From: Schumannella soli
Lineage (GTDB): Bacteria; Actinomycetota; Actinomycetes; Actinomycetales; Microbacteriaceae
NCBI RefSeq assembly: GCF_006517435.1
Contig: NZ_VHQG01000002.1
Coordinates: 533,632 to 597,631 of the forward strand
DNA length: 64,000 nucleotides
Direction: 5' to 3'
Part shown: one piece after another, positions 16,608 to 25,123 of the stretch
Numbering within the stretch: the first letter of the stretch is position 1
Layout of the letters: every line of letters starts with the position of its first letter
Program-made: the position numbers and the translations under genes
The notes under the pieces: generated by a model
Database searches by the model: none
What the model was told of the DNA's origin: nothing
Seen by the model: only the letters and a program-made list of their open reading frames with translations

Positions 16608-17525
16608 TCACGCCGGGCGGTGCTTCGCCGCGAAGTCGGCCGCCTCGGCCTGCAGCGCGTCGAGCACGAGCCGCACCGAGGGGCGCTCGGCCCGGTCGGA
16701 GCGCAGGATCGCCCAGATCACGCGCTCCGACCGCACGCCCGAGAGCGGTCGGGTGACGAGGCCGTTCTCGCGGTCGCGCGTCGTGTACCGCGGCAGGATC
16801 CCGATGCCGTGCCCGGCCGCGATGACGGCCTCGACGATGCTGTTGTCGATGAAGCGCTGAGCGATGCGCGCCTCGTGGCCGGTGATCGCCTGGATGCGGT
16901 CGAGGATGCGGTCGTAGGGAAAGTCCTCGGGAACCCCGATCCAGGTCTCGTCGACGACATCCGCGGGGGAGAGGGAGCGCTTGGCGGCGAGCGGATGACC
17001 TTCCGGCAGCACGATGTCGAGCGGCTCGCGCAGCAGCTCGACGACCGTGAGGCCGCGCTCCCGCCAGCTCGGGGCGATACCGGGCGCATCCGCGATCACG
17101 ATGTCGAAGTCGGGTGTGAGATCGGCGAAGTCGGGCAGCAGCGGATCGAGATCGCGGCAGGCGAGGGTGAGGCCGGGCACGGCGTCGATGCGGTGCAGCA
17201 CGCCCGGCAGCAGCATCTCGCCGGCGGTCGGGAAGGTGACGAGCGTGACCTCGCCCCGCGGCTGCTCGAGGAACTCAGCCCAGACGGACTCCGCGCGTTG
17301 GATCGCCGCGGCGAGATCCTTCGCGGTGTCGGCGAGCACGCGGCCCGGGCCGGTGAGCACGAGGCCCCGGCCGGAGCGCTCGGTGAGCGGGACGCCGACC
17401 TCGCGTTCGAGGGCTTTGAGCTGCTGCGAGACCGCGGAGGGCGTGCGGTGCGTGGCCCGCGCGACCGCGGTCACCGACCCGCGGTCGGCGAGTTCGCGGA
17501 GCAGGTCGAGGCGGCGCACATCCAT
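16608..17525 (-). CDS. LysR-family transcriptional regulator
   Basis: A 305-residue regulator with an N-terminal winged HTH (residues 3-62; ATHRTPSAVSQQLKALEREVGVPL) and a periplasmic-binding-protein-like effector domain. The effector is unknown. It is transcribed divergently from a 39-residue membrane peptide gene at 17597, an arrangement that may mark the regulated target. It sits between the GlcNAc operon and mrp, and nothing in its sequence ties it to aminosugars. Confidence 0.88.
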   Translation of the reverse strand: MDVRRLDLLRELADRGSVTAVARATHRTPSAVSQQLKALEREVGVPLTERSGRGLVLTGPGRVLADTAKDLAAAIQRAESVWAEFLEQPRGEVTLVTFPTAGEMLLPGVLHRIDAVPGLTLACRDLDPLLPDFADLTPDFDIVIADAPGIAPSWRERGLTVVELLREPLDIVLPEGHPLAAKRSLSPADVVDETWIGVPEDFPYDRILDRIQAITGHEARIAQRFIDNSIVEAVIAAGHGIGILPRYTTRDRENGLVTRPLSGVRSERVIWAILRSDRAERPSVRLVLDALQAEAADFAAKHRPA

Positions 17526-17596
17526 GTAGTCAAACTACATCCAGGATGCAGAAACGTGAGATTGTGCTTCATACGCTTGCGCGGTGTACTTGTTCC

Positions 17597-17716
17597 ATGC
17601 TCACCGCGACCATCCTGTTCTCCGCCCTCGGAGCACTGGCCATCGGCGGCACGATCGCCACGATCGCCCGCGACGGCTACCGCTCCATCCCGACCCGCCG
17701 CTTCCTCGCGCGCTGA
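17597..17716 (+). CDS. 39-residue membrane micro-protein
   Basis: A short open frame beginning MLTATILFSALGALAIGG, with one predicted membrane helix (about residues 3-25) and a basic tail ending RSIPTRRFLAR. It lies divergent from the lysR gene 71 bp away, ends before a terminator, and follows the codon preferences of its neighbours. I recall similar short peptides in related genomes but cannot name a family. Either a real small gene or a chance frame. Confidence 0.5.
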   Translation: MLTATILFSALGALAIGGTIATIARDGYRSIPTRRFLAR

Positions 17717-17821
17717 GGTCGTCACCGAGCGCCGCGGCGTCTCTCGAAGGGCGGGGCTGATCCGAGCCGTGCAGGGAATCGGATCCGTCCCGACCTTCTA
17801 GAGTCACCGCGACGCTCATCA

Positions 17822-17851
17822 CGAAAGGCCCTCCTCCGGGAGGGCCTTTCG
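17822..17851. terminator. Terminator downstream of mrp
   Basis: A perfect 13-bp stem, CGAAAGGCCCTCC / GGAGGGCCTTTCG, with a 4-nt loop. It lies 33 bp past the mrp stop on the minus strand and also downstream of the micro-protein on the plus strand. Confidence 0.85.
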
Positions 17852-17883
17852 CATGTCCGGGTCCGGCCGGGCAGCGCCCGGCG

Positions 17884-18987
17884 TCAGGCCGTGCTGAACG
17901 GCAGCGAGCGTCCGGCGAGTCCGCGCCCGCGTGCCGCGAGCTGCGCGGCCAGGGCGCTCACGGCGGCCGCAGCAGGATCCGCGGGGTCGCCGAGCACGAC
18001 CGGTGCTCCGGCGTCGCCGCCCTCGCGCAGCGCGATGCTCAGCGGCAGCCGGGCTAGCACCGGCACTTCCAGCCGGCGAGCGACCTCGTCGCCGCCGCCC
18101 GAGCCGAAGAGCTCGAGCACCGACCCGTCCGGCTGCGCGAGCCCGGCCATGTTCTCGACCACGCCGATCACGGTCTGGCCGGTCTGCCGGGCGACGAGCC
18201 CGCTGCGCTCGGCCACGTCGGCGGCGGCCTCCTGCGGCGTCGTCACGACGAGCACCTCGGCGTGCGGCAGCAGCTGTCCGAGCGAGATCGCCACGTCGCC
18301 GGTGCCGGGCGGCAGGTCGAGCAGCAGCACATCCAGGTCGCCGAAGAACACGTCGGTGAGGAACTGCTCCATCGTGCGGTGCAGCAGGGGACCCCGCCAC
18401 GACACGGCCGCCGAGCCGTCGACGAACATGCCGATCGAGATGACCTTCACGCCGTGCCCGACGGGCGGCAGGATCATGTCGCCCACGCGGGTCGGCTTGG
18501 CATCGCCGAGCCCCAGGATCGCCGGGATCGAGTAGCCGAACACGTCGGCGTCGACGAGTCCGACGCGCAGCCCCCGCGCGGCGAGCGCGACCGCGAGGTT
18601 CGCCGTGACCGTCGACTTGCCGACCCCGCCCTTGCCGCTCGTGATCGCGTAGACCTTCGTCAGCGAATCCGCGGTGAACTGCCGGCGCCGCGTTCCCCGC
18701 AGCCGCTCGACGAGGGCCTCGCGCTCGGCGACCGTCATGACGCCGACCTCGAGATCGACCTCCTCGACGCCGTCGACCCCGCTCGCCGCCGCACGCACAT
18801 CCCGCTCGATGGTGTCCGCCGCCGGGCAGCCGACGATCGTCAGGGCGAGACGGATGCGCGCGACGCCGCCGTCGATCTCGGCGCCGCGGATCATGTCGAG
18901 CTCGGTGATCGGCCGGCGGATCTCGGGATCGTCGACGCGCGCGAGCGCGCTGAGCAGGCGGGGATCGCCCGCGGGGGAGTCGCTCAT
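17884..18987 (-). CDS. mrp: Mrp/ApbC/NBP35-type Fe-S carrier P-loop ATPase
   Basis: A 367-residue protein: an N-terminal DUF59/MIP18 domain (about 8-90), then a ParA-like P-loop ATPase with the deviant Walker A SGKGGVGKSTVTANLAV near residue 117 and LLLDLPPGTGDV. Mrp proteins bind and transfer Fe-S clusters. The CxxC that carries the cluster in many NBP35/ApbC members is not seen here; the corresponding segment reads QPDGSVLELFGSGGG. The gene follows DUF1003 with a 1-nt gap and is likely co-transcribed with it. Confidence 0.92.
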   Translation of the reverse strand: MSDSPAGDPRLLSALARVDDPEIRRPITELDMIRGAEIDGGVARIRLALTIVGCPAADTIERDVRAAASGVDGVEEVDLEVGVMTVAEREALVERLRGTRRRQFTADSLTKVYAITSGKGGVGKSTVTANLAVALAARGLRVGLVDADVFGYSIPAILGLGDAKPTRVGDMILPPVGHGVKVISIGMFVDGSAAVSWRGPLLHRTMEQFLTDVFFGDLDVLLLDLPPGTGDVAISLGQLLPHAEVLVVTTPQEAAADVAERSGLVARQTGQTVIGVVENMAGLAQPDGSVLELFGSGGGDEVARRLEVPVLARLPLSIALREGGDAGAPVVLGDPADPAAAAVSALAAQLAARGRGLAGRSLPFSTA

Positions 18988-18988
18988 C

Positions 18989-19576
18989 TCAGCGCTCGGC
19001 CTCGGCGCCCGCGTCGGCCGACGCTCCGGCCGCCGCGGCCCGGGCGGCCGCGGCCTCCTCGCGCTCCCGCGCCCGCTCGGCGTCGCGGTCGCGATCCAGC
19101 TCCTCGAGGATCGAGCGCAGCTCGGCGCGGATGAAGTCCTTCGTCGCGACGTCCTTGATCGCCAGGCGCAGCGCCACGACCTCGCGGGCGAGGTACTCGG
19201 TGTCGGCGAGGTTGCGCTCGGCGCGCTGGCGGTCCTGCTCGATCTGCACGCGGTCGCGGTCGTCCTGACGGTTCTGCGCGAGCAGGATGAGCGGAGCCGC
19301 GTAGGAGGCCTGCAGTGACAGGATCAGGGTCAGCGCCGTGAACCCGTTCGCGGCGGAGTCGAAGCGCCACGACTCGGGCGCCGTCACGTTGTAGAGGAGC
19401 CAGAGCACGCAGAACAGCGACAGCCCGACGAGGAACCAGGGCGTGCCCATCGCGCGGGCGACCCACTCGGTGAAGCGGCCGAAGCGGTCGCGGCTCTCGA
19501 CCCGGCGCGGGCGGAACGCGCCGCGGGAGCCCTTGGGCTCGGTCAGCCTGCTGTCATCGCGCTCGTCGCGGGCCAT
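18989..19576 (-). CDS. DUF1003 membrane protein
   Basis: A 195-residue protein with two membrane helices (about 45-68 and 80-102; WFLVGLSLFCVLWLLYN and the segment around LILSLQASYAAPLI). A conserved charged coiled-coil region follows (QNRQDDRDRVQIEQDR onward) and an Ala/Glu/Arg-rich tail. The first 23 bp lie inside the end of the upstream MgtE-N gene, so the two are translationally coupled. In Actinobacteria DUF1003 accompanies MgtE-N/CBS proteins and mrp; a role in metal homeostasis has been suggested but not shown. Confidence 0.88.
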   Translation of the reverse strand: MARDERDDSRLTEPKGSRGAFRPRRVESRDRFGRFTEWVARAMGTPWFLVGLSLFCVLWLLYNVTAPESWRFDSAANGFTALTLILSLQASYAAPLILLAQNRQDDRDRVQIEQDRQRAERNLADTEYLAREVVALRLAIKDVATKDFIRAELRSILEELDRDRDAERAREREEAAAARAAAAGASADAGAEAER

Positions 19577-20876
19577 CGCCGTTCCTCCTTCCGCGGGTGG
19601 GGATCGTTCCGGTGGTCAGCGGAACCGGTTCGGGTTCCGCGTCGCCGGAGGTACTTCGCCAGTCGTCGGGCAGCAGATAGTCGAGGACGTCATCGATGGT
19701 CACCACCCCGACGAGTCGGTGGGCTTCATCCACGACCGGCAGCGACACGAGGTTGTAGCTGGCGAGGATGCGCGAGACCTCGGCGGCGCTGGTCTCGGGG
19801 GAGACCGGCTCGAGGTTGGGGTCGAGCAGGGTGCCGAGACGCTCGTGCGGCGGGTAGCGCAGCATCCGCTGGAAGTGCACGACGCCGAGGAAGCGGCCGG
19901 TCGGCGGTTCGTACGGCGGCAGGGTGACGCACACCATGGCGCCGAGCGCGGGCGCGAGCTCGTGGCGCCGGATGAGCGCGAGTCCCTCGGCGACGGTCGC
20001 GTCGGAGGAGACGATGATCGGCTCGGTCGTCATGAGGCCGCCCGCGGTCTCGGGCGCGTAGTTCAGCAGGAAGCGGACGTCCTCCGCCTCCTCGGGTTGC
20101 ATGAGCTGCAGCAGCGCCTCGCCCTTCGCCTCGGGCAGCTGTGCGATGAGGTCGGCGGCGTCGTCGGGCTGCATCTGGTCGAGCACATCGGCGGCGCGGG
20201 CGTCGTCGAGGTGGGTGATGAGCTCGACCTGCTCGGTCTCGGGCATCTCCTCGAGCGCGTCGGCGAGGCGCTCGTCGGGCAGCTCCTCGGCGACTTCGAG
20301 GCGACGCTCCTCGGGCAGGTCGAGCAGAGTGGATGCGAGGTCGGCGGGCAGCAGGTCGGTGTAGGTCGCGATCAGCTGCTCGGCCGACTGCGGCTCGCCG
20401 GCGGTGGTCTTCTCGGTGACGCGCTCCCAGCGCGCGAAGGTCGTCTTGCCGCGGCCGAAGGGCGATGCGCCGGTGCGGGGGCGGCGCAGGAAGAGGTCTT
20501 CGACCTCCCACTCGCCGGGTCCGGTCTCGGAGATCGCGACATCCTCGATGCTCGCCTCGCCGCTGCCGTCGCGGAACACGACCTTGCGGCCCAGCAGCTC
20601 GGCGATCACGCGCACCTCGCCGCCGCGCTGTTCGAAGCGGCGCAGGTTGATGAGGCCGGTCGTGATGATCTGGCCGGAGCCGATGCTGGTGACACGGCCG
20701 ATGGAGAGGAAGACGCGGCGCTTGCCGGGGATCTCGACGATGAGGCCGACGACGGTGGGAGCCCCGCTCGCGCGGTAGACGACGATGACGTCGCGCACGC
20801 GGCCGACCTTGTCGCCGGCGGGGTCGAAGACGGAGCACCCGGCCAGTCGGGCGACGAAGACTCTCGTGGCGCTCAC
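19554..20876 (-). CDS. PRC-barrel / MgtE-N / CBS-pair protein without a channel domain
   Basis: A 440-residue protein: an N-terminal PRC-barrel-like region (about 1-75), MgtE N-terminal superhelical repeats (about 165-270; LPEERRLEVAEELPDERLAD, MQPDDAADLIAQLPEAKGEA), and a CBS pair (about 275-400). The five-helix Mg2+ channel domain of true MgtE is absent, so it is more likely a cytoplasmic Mg2+/nucleotide sensor acting with DUF1003 than a transporter. The GTG start has -10 TAGGCT 6 nt upstream (minus strand), so leaderless. Confidence 0.88.
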   Translation of the reverse strand: MSATRVFVARLAGCSVFDPAGDKVGRVRDVIVVYRASGAPTVVGLIVEIPGKRRVFLSIGRVTSIGSGQIITTGLINLRRFEQRGGEVRVIAELLGRKVVFRDGSGEASIEDVAISETGPGEWEVEDLFLRRPRTGASPFGRGKTTFARWERVTEKTTAGEPQSAEQLIATYTDLLPADLASTLLDLPEERRLEVAEELPDERLADALEEMPETEQVELITHLDDARAADVLDQMQPDDAADLIAQLPEAKGEALLQLMQPEEAEDVRFLLNYAPETAGGLMTTEPIIVSSDATVAEGLALIRRHELAPALGAMVCVTLPPYEPPTGRFLGVVHFQRMLRYPPHERLGTLLDPNLEPVSPETSAAEVSRILASYNLVSLPVVDEAHRLVGVVTIDDVLDYLLPDDWRSTSGDAEPEPVPLTTGTIPTRGRRNGDGPRRAR

Positions 20877-21008
20877 GCGTCGAGCCTACTCGCCGGAGGA
20901 GCGCGAACCTCCGCCGCCGGGTCCCCGTGCCCGCGTCGTCGGCCGGCGTCCGGCTGTCGTGCGGGTCGCGTTCAGGCGGTATCGGACAGCCTTTGCGACA
21001 ATGGCCGT

Positions 21009-21629
21009 ATGAGCACCCCCGGCGCCTTCGGCCGACGCGGCAACACCGCCCCCACTCTGCCCCGCGGCGAGGTGCTCGGCACCTACGAGACCTACCTCGA
21101 GGCCGCGCACGCCGTCGACCGGCTCGCGAAGAGCGACTTCCCCGTCGACAAGCTCTCGATCATCGGCAACGACCTGAAGACGGTCGAGCGGGTGACCGGG
21201 CGGATGACCTGGGGGCGTGCCGCTCTCGGCGGTGCGGTGACCGGGCTCTGGTTCGGCTTCATGGTGGGGCTGCTGCTGACCGTGCTCGGCTCGACCTCGC
21301 TGACGCCGCTGTTCGCCGCGATCCTCATCGGCGCCGCCGGCGGCATGTTCTTCGGGCTCGGAAGCTACGCCGTCAGCCGCCGTCGCAAGGACTTCACGTC
21401 GATGACGAACGTGCTCGCCTCGAACTACCAGGTGATCGTCGATCCCGAGCTGATCCATCGGGCGCGCAACGCCCTGGGCGTCGAGGCCCCGGTGAGCGTC
21501 GCACCGACCTTCGCTCCGGATCCGGCGACCCCTCCCGCCGCGCCGCCGGCCGAGGCTCCGGGCACCGCCGGCCCGGTCATCCCGCCCGTCGATCCGGCGC
21601 CCCAGGCCGAGCCGACGCCGCGCGGCTGA
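21009..21629 (+). CDS. YflT/general-stress-protein-17M-like membrane protein
   Basis: A 206-residue protein. The N-terminal region contains the general-stress-protein-17M fold (LGTYETYLEAAHAVDRLAKS, then FPVDKLSIIGNDLKTVERVTG). Two adjacent hydrophobic helices follow (about 78-118, rich in Gly), then a Pro/Ala-rich C-terminal tail. A GACAAT -10-like box lies 6 nt upstream of the ATG. Its stop codon directly abuts that of the convergent gntR gene (TGATCA), leaving no intergenic space. Confidence 0.8.
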   Translation: MSTPGAFGRRGNTAPTLPRGEVLGTYETYLEAAHAVDRLAKSDFPVDKLSIIGNDLKTVERVTGRMTWGRAALGGAVTGLWFGFMVGLLLTVLGSTSLTPLFAAILIGAAGGMFFGLGSYAVSRRRKDFTSMTNVLASNYQVIVDPELIHRARNALGVEAPVSVAPTFAPDPATPPAAPPAEAPGTAGPVIPPVDPAPQAEPTPRG

Positions 21630-22406
21630 TCAGCCCCGGTCGCTGACGCGCGTCGGCGTCGACACCGGCTCCGTCGCCGGCTCGAGTCGCTGGGCGAGTG
21701 CCACGTACATCGATTCGTGCAGCTCGACGATGTGCGCGTGCACGGCCGCCCCGAGTGCGCCCGCGTCACCGCGTCGAAGCGCCTCGAGGATGTCGCGGTG
21801 CTCGTGGTTCGAGGCGCGCAGGTAGTCGATGCGATACGGCAGGAAGTAGGCGTAGAGCTCGCTCGCCACGCGGTGATGCAGCTCCGCCGCGGCCGGCATG
21901 CGCGCCGCTTCGGCCAGCAGCCGGTGGAAGCGCCCGTCGGCGTCGCGGAAGTCGGCCCAGTCGACGGCGACCGACATCCGCTCGACCAGGGCGTCGAGCT
22001 CGGCGAGCGCATCCGTGCGGTCGGCGCGTCCGGCGGCGACCACGGCGAGCCCGGTCTCGATCGCGGCGCGCTCGTCGATCAGGGCGTGCACGAGATCGCG
22101 GTCGTCATCGAAGGCGGCCAGCGCCGCCAGCGCGGGCGGCTGCGTCGAGACGGGATCGTCGGCGACGAAGGTGCCCCCCGTGCGACCCCGGGCGCGGCGC
22201 AGCATCCCCTCGTCGTCGAGCTGCCGGTAGGCGCGCCGCACGCTCATCGCACTGACCCCGAGAGCCGCGGCGGCGACCTCGGGTACCGGCAGCCGCTCGC
22301 CCGGAGCGAGCAGGCCGAGCTGGACGGCCATGGTGATACGGGCCCGGACGGCGTCGACGGCGGTCACGCGTCGGATCGCGCCGAGCGGCAGGGTCTCGCG
22401 GGTCAC
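21630..22406 (-). CDS. GntR-family regulator, FadR subfamily (FCD domain)
   Basis: A 258-residue regulator: an N-terminal winged HTH (about 15-80; GERLPVPEVAAAALGVSAMSVRRAYRQLDDEGML) and an all-helical FCD effector domain with likely metal/ligand positions in FRDADGRFHRLL and SNHEHRDILEALRRGD. It is the last gene of the nitrilase-permease-regulator operon and likely autoregulates it through the palindrome at 24921-24937. The effector is unknown, probably a carboxylate or amide. Confidence 0.88.
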   Translation of the reverse strand: MTRETLPLGAIRRVTAVDAVRARITMAVQLGLLAPGERLPVPEVAAAALGVSAMSVRRAYRQLDDEGMLRRARGRTGGTFVADDPVSTQPPALAALAAFDDDRDLVHALIDERAAIETGLAVVAAGRADRTDALAELDALVERMSVAVDWADFRDADGRFHRLLAEAARMPAAAELHHRVASELYAYFLPYRIDYLRASNHEHRDILEALRRGDAGALGAAVHAHIVELHESMYVALAQRLEPATEPVSTPTRVSDRG

Positions 22407-22457
22407 GGGAAGGCTCCTGCCGTTCGGTGCGTCGGATCGACGCCGTCCGGGGCCGAC

Positions 22458-23981
22458 TCAGCCGGGCAGCTGGTCCGCGATCGGATCGGCGGCGGACGGG
22501 GTCGAGATCCCGTCGACTCCATCTTCGTCGCCGTCGGCTGTGAGACGGAAACGACCTCCCGCGATGAAGCCGATCACGAAGGCGATCGGCGGCACGATCG
22601 CGAGGATCACGCTGACCAGCACGCTCCCGCCGGTCACCAGGGTGAAGTTGGAGAGCACGAGGTAGATGCTCGCCGCGAGTCCGATGACCGCGAGAACCGG
22701 CGCGACGCGGGTCGTGACGACGTGGCGGCCCGAGAGCTTCGGGCGGCGGGCGAAGAACGCGAGCACGGCGATCGAGGTCGTCAGCATGAGCAGCACCATC
22801 CCGACCGTCGCGACGCCGGCCATCGAGCCGAAGACGCCGACCAGCGGATCGAGCTGCAGCAGCACCAGCACGAGCAGCACGACGGCGGCCGTGACCGTCT
22901 GCACGACCGAGGAGAACGACGGCGCGTGGTGCTTGGCGCTGCGGTGACCGAGTCGCGCGGGCAGCACGCCCTTGTTCGCGAGGGTGAACTGGTAGCGCGC
23001 GATCACGTTGTGGAAGGAGAGCACGCAGGCGAACAGGCTCGAAATCAGCAGCACCTGCATGACGTCGCGCAGGATCGGACCCAGGTACTGCTCTGCGGTG
23101 TCGAGCAGGAAGTTGCCCTTGCCCGCCAGCGTCTGCTGCGCGACCGCCACGGCGTTGTCGGCGCCGACGCCCGTGATGAGCGCCCAGCAGGAGAGCGCGT
23201 AGAAGACGCCGATGATCACGACCGCGAGGTAGGTGGCCCGAGGGATGGTGCGCTCGGGGTCACGTGCCTCGTCGCGGAACACGGCCGTCGCCTCGAAGCC
23301 GATGAAGCCGGTGAGCGCGAACAGGATCGCGACGCTGATGCCGGGCGTGAACACGTTCTTCGGGGCGAAGGTCTCGGTGACCAGGCCGTGCTGGCCGCCC
23401 TGGGCGAAGATCACGACATCCATGATCACGACGACGGCGATCTCGAGCACGAGCGCGACGCCGAGCACCCGGGCGCTGAGCTCGATGTGCCGGTAGCCGA
23501 GCACCGCCACGACGACGAGGGCGAGGAAGGAGTAGATCCACCACGGAGCCTCGGGTCCGCCGAAGTAGACGACGAGGTCGTTGACGGCCCAGCCGAGGTA
23601 GCCGTAGACCCCGACCTGCACGGCCGTGTAGGCGACCAGGGCGGTGAAGGCCGTTCCGAGGCCCGCGCGCGAGCCGAGGCCGGTCGTCACGTAGGAGAAG
23701 AACGCCCCGGCCTCGCGCACGTGAGGGGTCATCGTGACGAAGCCGACCGAGAAGATCAGCAGCACGACCGCGGCGACGATGAAGCCGACCGGGGCGCCGA
23801 CGCCGTTGCCGACGCCGACCGCGAGCGGCACGTTGCCGCCGATCACGGTGAGCGGAGCCGCGGCGGCGATCACCATGAAGACGATCGATCCGGTGCCGAG
23901 CCGGCCGCTGAGGCGGTCGGCCTCCGCGGGGGGAGCGGGGGAGGCGGACGGGGTGCCCGCGGGGGAGGTGGAGCCGGTCAT
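22458..23981 (-). CDS. APC-superfamily amino acid/polyamine-type permease
   Basis: A 507-residue transporter with about 12-14 membrane helices. The first, GSIVFMVIAAAAPLTVIGGN, carries the unwound Gly-rich substrate segment typical of APC proteins. GFEATAVFRDEARDPERTIPRA is the conserved TM6/loop region. The ATG at 23981 was chosen because AAAGG lies 7 nt upstream; another ATG 15 bases earlier is possible. It probably imports the substrate of the adjacent nitrilase-family enzyme, such as an amide, amine or amino-acid derivative. Confidence 0.88.
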   Translation of the reverse strand: MTGSTSPAGTPSASPAPPAEADRLSGRLGTGSIVFMVIAAAAPLTVIGGNVPLAVGVGNGVGAPVGFIVAAVVLLIFSVGFVTMTPHVREAGAFFSYVTTGLGSRAGLGTAFTALVAYTAVQVGVYGYLGWAVNDLVVYFGGPEAPWWIYSFLALVVVAVLGYRHIELSARVLGVALVLEIAVVVIMDVVIFAQGGQHGLVTETFAPKNVFTPGISVAILFALTGFIGFEATAVFRDEARDPERTIPRATYLAVVIIGVFYALSCWALITGVGADNAVAVAQQTLAGKGNFLLDTAEQYLGPILRDVMQVLLISSLFACVLSFHNVIARYQFTLANKGVLPARLGHRSAKHHAPSFSSVVQTVTAAVVLLVLVLLQLDPLVGVFGSMAGVATVGMVLLMLTTSIAVLAFFARRPKLSGRHVVTTRVAPVLAVIGLAASIYLVLSNFTLVTGGSVLVSVILAIVPPIAFVIGFIAGGRFRLTADGDEDGVDGISTPSAADPIADQLPG

Positions 23982-24088
23982 GCGGTGGCCTTTCATGGGC
24001 GGGTGACGCAGGAGTGGAACCGGGTGGGTGAGGTGCGGAAGAGCGGAGAGGGATCGAGGTGCGGGGCTGCGGAGGGGCAGGTCGCGGA

Positions 24089-24889
24089 TCAGGCGGCGCC
24101 GCCGGCCGCGTAGAGCCGGGGGCGGCGGTCGGCGAGGTAGGGGTTGTCGCGCCGGGCGCGCGGCACCGCATCCACGTCGATGTCGGCGATGATCAGCTCG
24201 GCGTCATCGGGGCCGGCGGCCGCGAGCACCTCGCCCGAGGGCGCGACGATGCTCGATCGGCCGACGTAGCGCAGCTCGCCCTCGGCTCCGCTGTGGTTCA
24301 CGTAGGCGAGGTGCACCTGGTTCTCCCAGGCGCGCACGCGCAGCAGGTGCTCGGCGATGAAGGCGTAGGGCTCCATCTGCGCGGTCGGCACGATGACGAG
24401 GTCGGCGCCGGCGAGGGCGGCGGCGCGCACCGTCTCGGGGAACTCGACGTCGTAGCAGATGAGGAAGCCGAGACGCAGGCCCTCGAAGTCGACGGGCTCG
24501 GCGAGCTCGTCGCCCGCGACGAACATCGCACGGTCGAGTTCGCCGAAGAGGTGCGTCTTGTCGTAGCGCACGACGCGTCGGCCATCGCGGTCGATCAGCA
24601 GCAGCGAGTTCGTCGTGCCGACGCCGCCCGGCGCGGGCAGGGGCAGTCCGGCGACGAGGGCGATGCCGGTGCGCTGGGCGATCCCGGCGAGCTCGGCTTC
24701 GAGCGGGCGCGCGGCGAACTCGGCGGCGCGCTCGCCGATGTTGTAGCCGGTCACGAACATCTCCGACGTGACGAGCAGGCGCGCGCCGTCGGCGGCCGCC
24801 TGCTCGGCGGCGCGCTCGAGGACTCGGAGGTTCTCGGCGGGAGAACCGGGGACGCCGGGATGCTGCAAGCCGGCGATGCGGTAGGACAC
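24089..24889 (-). CDS. Carbon-nitrogen hydrolase (nitrilase superfamily)
   Basis: A 266-residue nitrilase-fold amidohydrolase with the full catalytic triad: Glu in SEMFVTGYN, Lys in YDKTHLFGE, Cys in ICYDVEFPE. It hydrolyses a C-N bond, most likely an amide or carbamoyl compound. GTG at 24889 was chosen because AAGGAG lies 5 nt upstream; in-frame starts further upstream would fall within or beside the operator palindrome. First gene of a three-gene operon with an APC permease and a GntR regulator. Confidence 0.88.
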   Translation of the reverse strand: MSYRIAGLQHPGVPGSPAENLRVLERAAEQAAADGARLLVTSEMFVTGYNIGERAAEFAARPLEAELAGIAQRTGIALVAGLPLPAPGGVGTTNSLLLIDRDGRRVVRYDKTHLFGELDRAMFVAGDELAEPVDFEGLRLGFLICYDVEFPETVRAAALAGADLVIVPTAQMEPYAFIAEHLLRVRAWENQVHLAYVNHSGAEGELRYVGRSSIVAPSGEVLAAAGPDDAELIIADIDVDAVPRARRDNPYLADRRPRLYAAGGAA

Positions 24890-24920
24890 GGGGACTCCTT
24901 CATCCATCGCGACCATTAAA

Positions 24921-24937
24921 CAGATCAAAGTGATCTG
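24921..24937. promoter_or_regulatory. Palindromic operator upstream of nitrilase-permease-gntR operon
   Basis: A perfect 7-3-7 inverted repeat CAGATCAAAGTGATCTG. On the minus strand it precedes a TTTAAT-like -10, about 30-50 nt before the nitrilase start, so a bound protein would block the promoter. The gntR product of the same operon is the natural candidate. Confidence 0.7.
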
Positions 24938-25068
24938 AAATGTTCCGGTCACGTTACCGCTGCGTTGCGATCCGATCCAGTGCCGTGACCGTTCTACCGA
25001 CCCGGATGCGGTCGGCTGCTGCCGGAACGGCGCGGATCACGGCGATCGGCGGGACATCCCGGCACGAC

Positions 25069-25103
25069 GACGGCGGCGGGATCCGAAGATCGCCGCCGCC
25101 GTC
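25069..25103. terminator. Terminator downstream of pepP
   Basis: A 15-bp stem with one bulged C (25069-25083 with 25088-25103) and a CGAA loop, 20 bp past the pepP stop on the minus strand. Confidence 0.75.
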
Positions 25104-25123
25104 GATGTCGCGATGCCGCCGGG

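Noticed and set aside
20877-21008. Mg2+ riboswitch upstream of the MgtE-N gene
   Set aside because: The gene appears leaderless (TAGGCT 6 nt before GTG), leaving no 5'-UTR for a riboswitch.
21009-24889. Defence or toxin-antitoxin system between the stress protein and nitrilase genes
   Set aside because: All genes belong to ordinary stress, regulator, transporter and hydrolase families; no toxin or nuclease motif.
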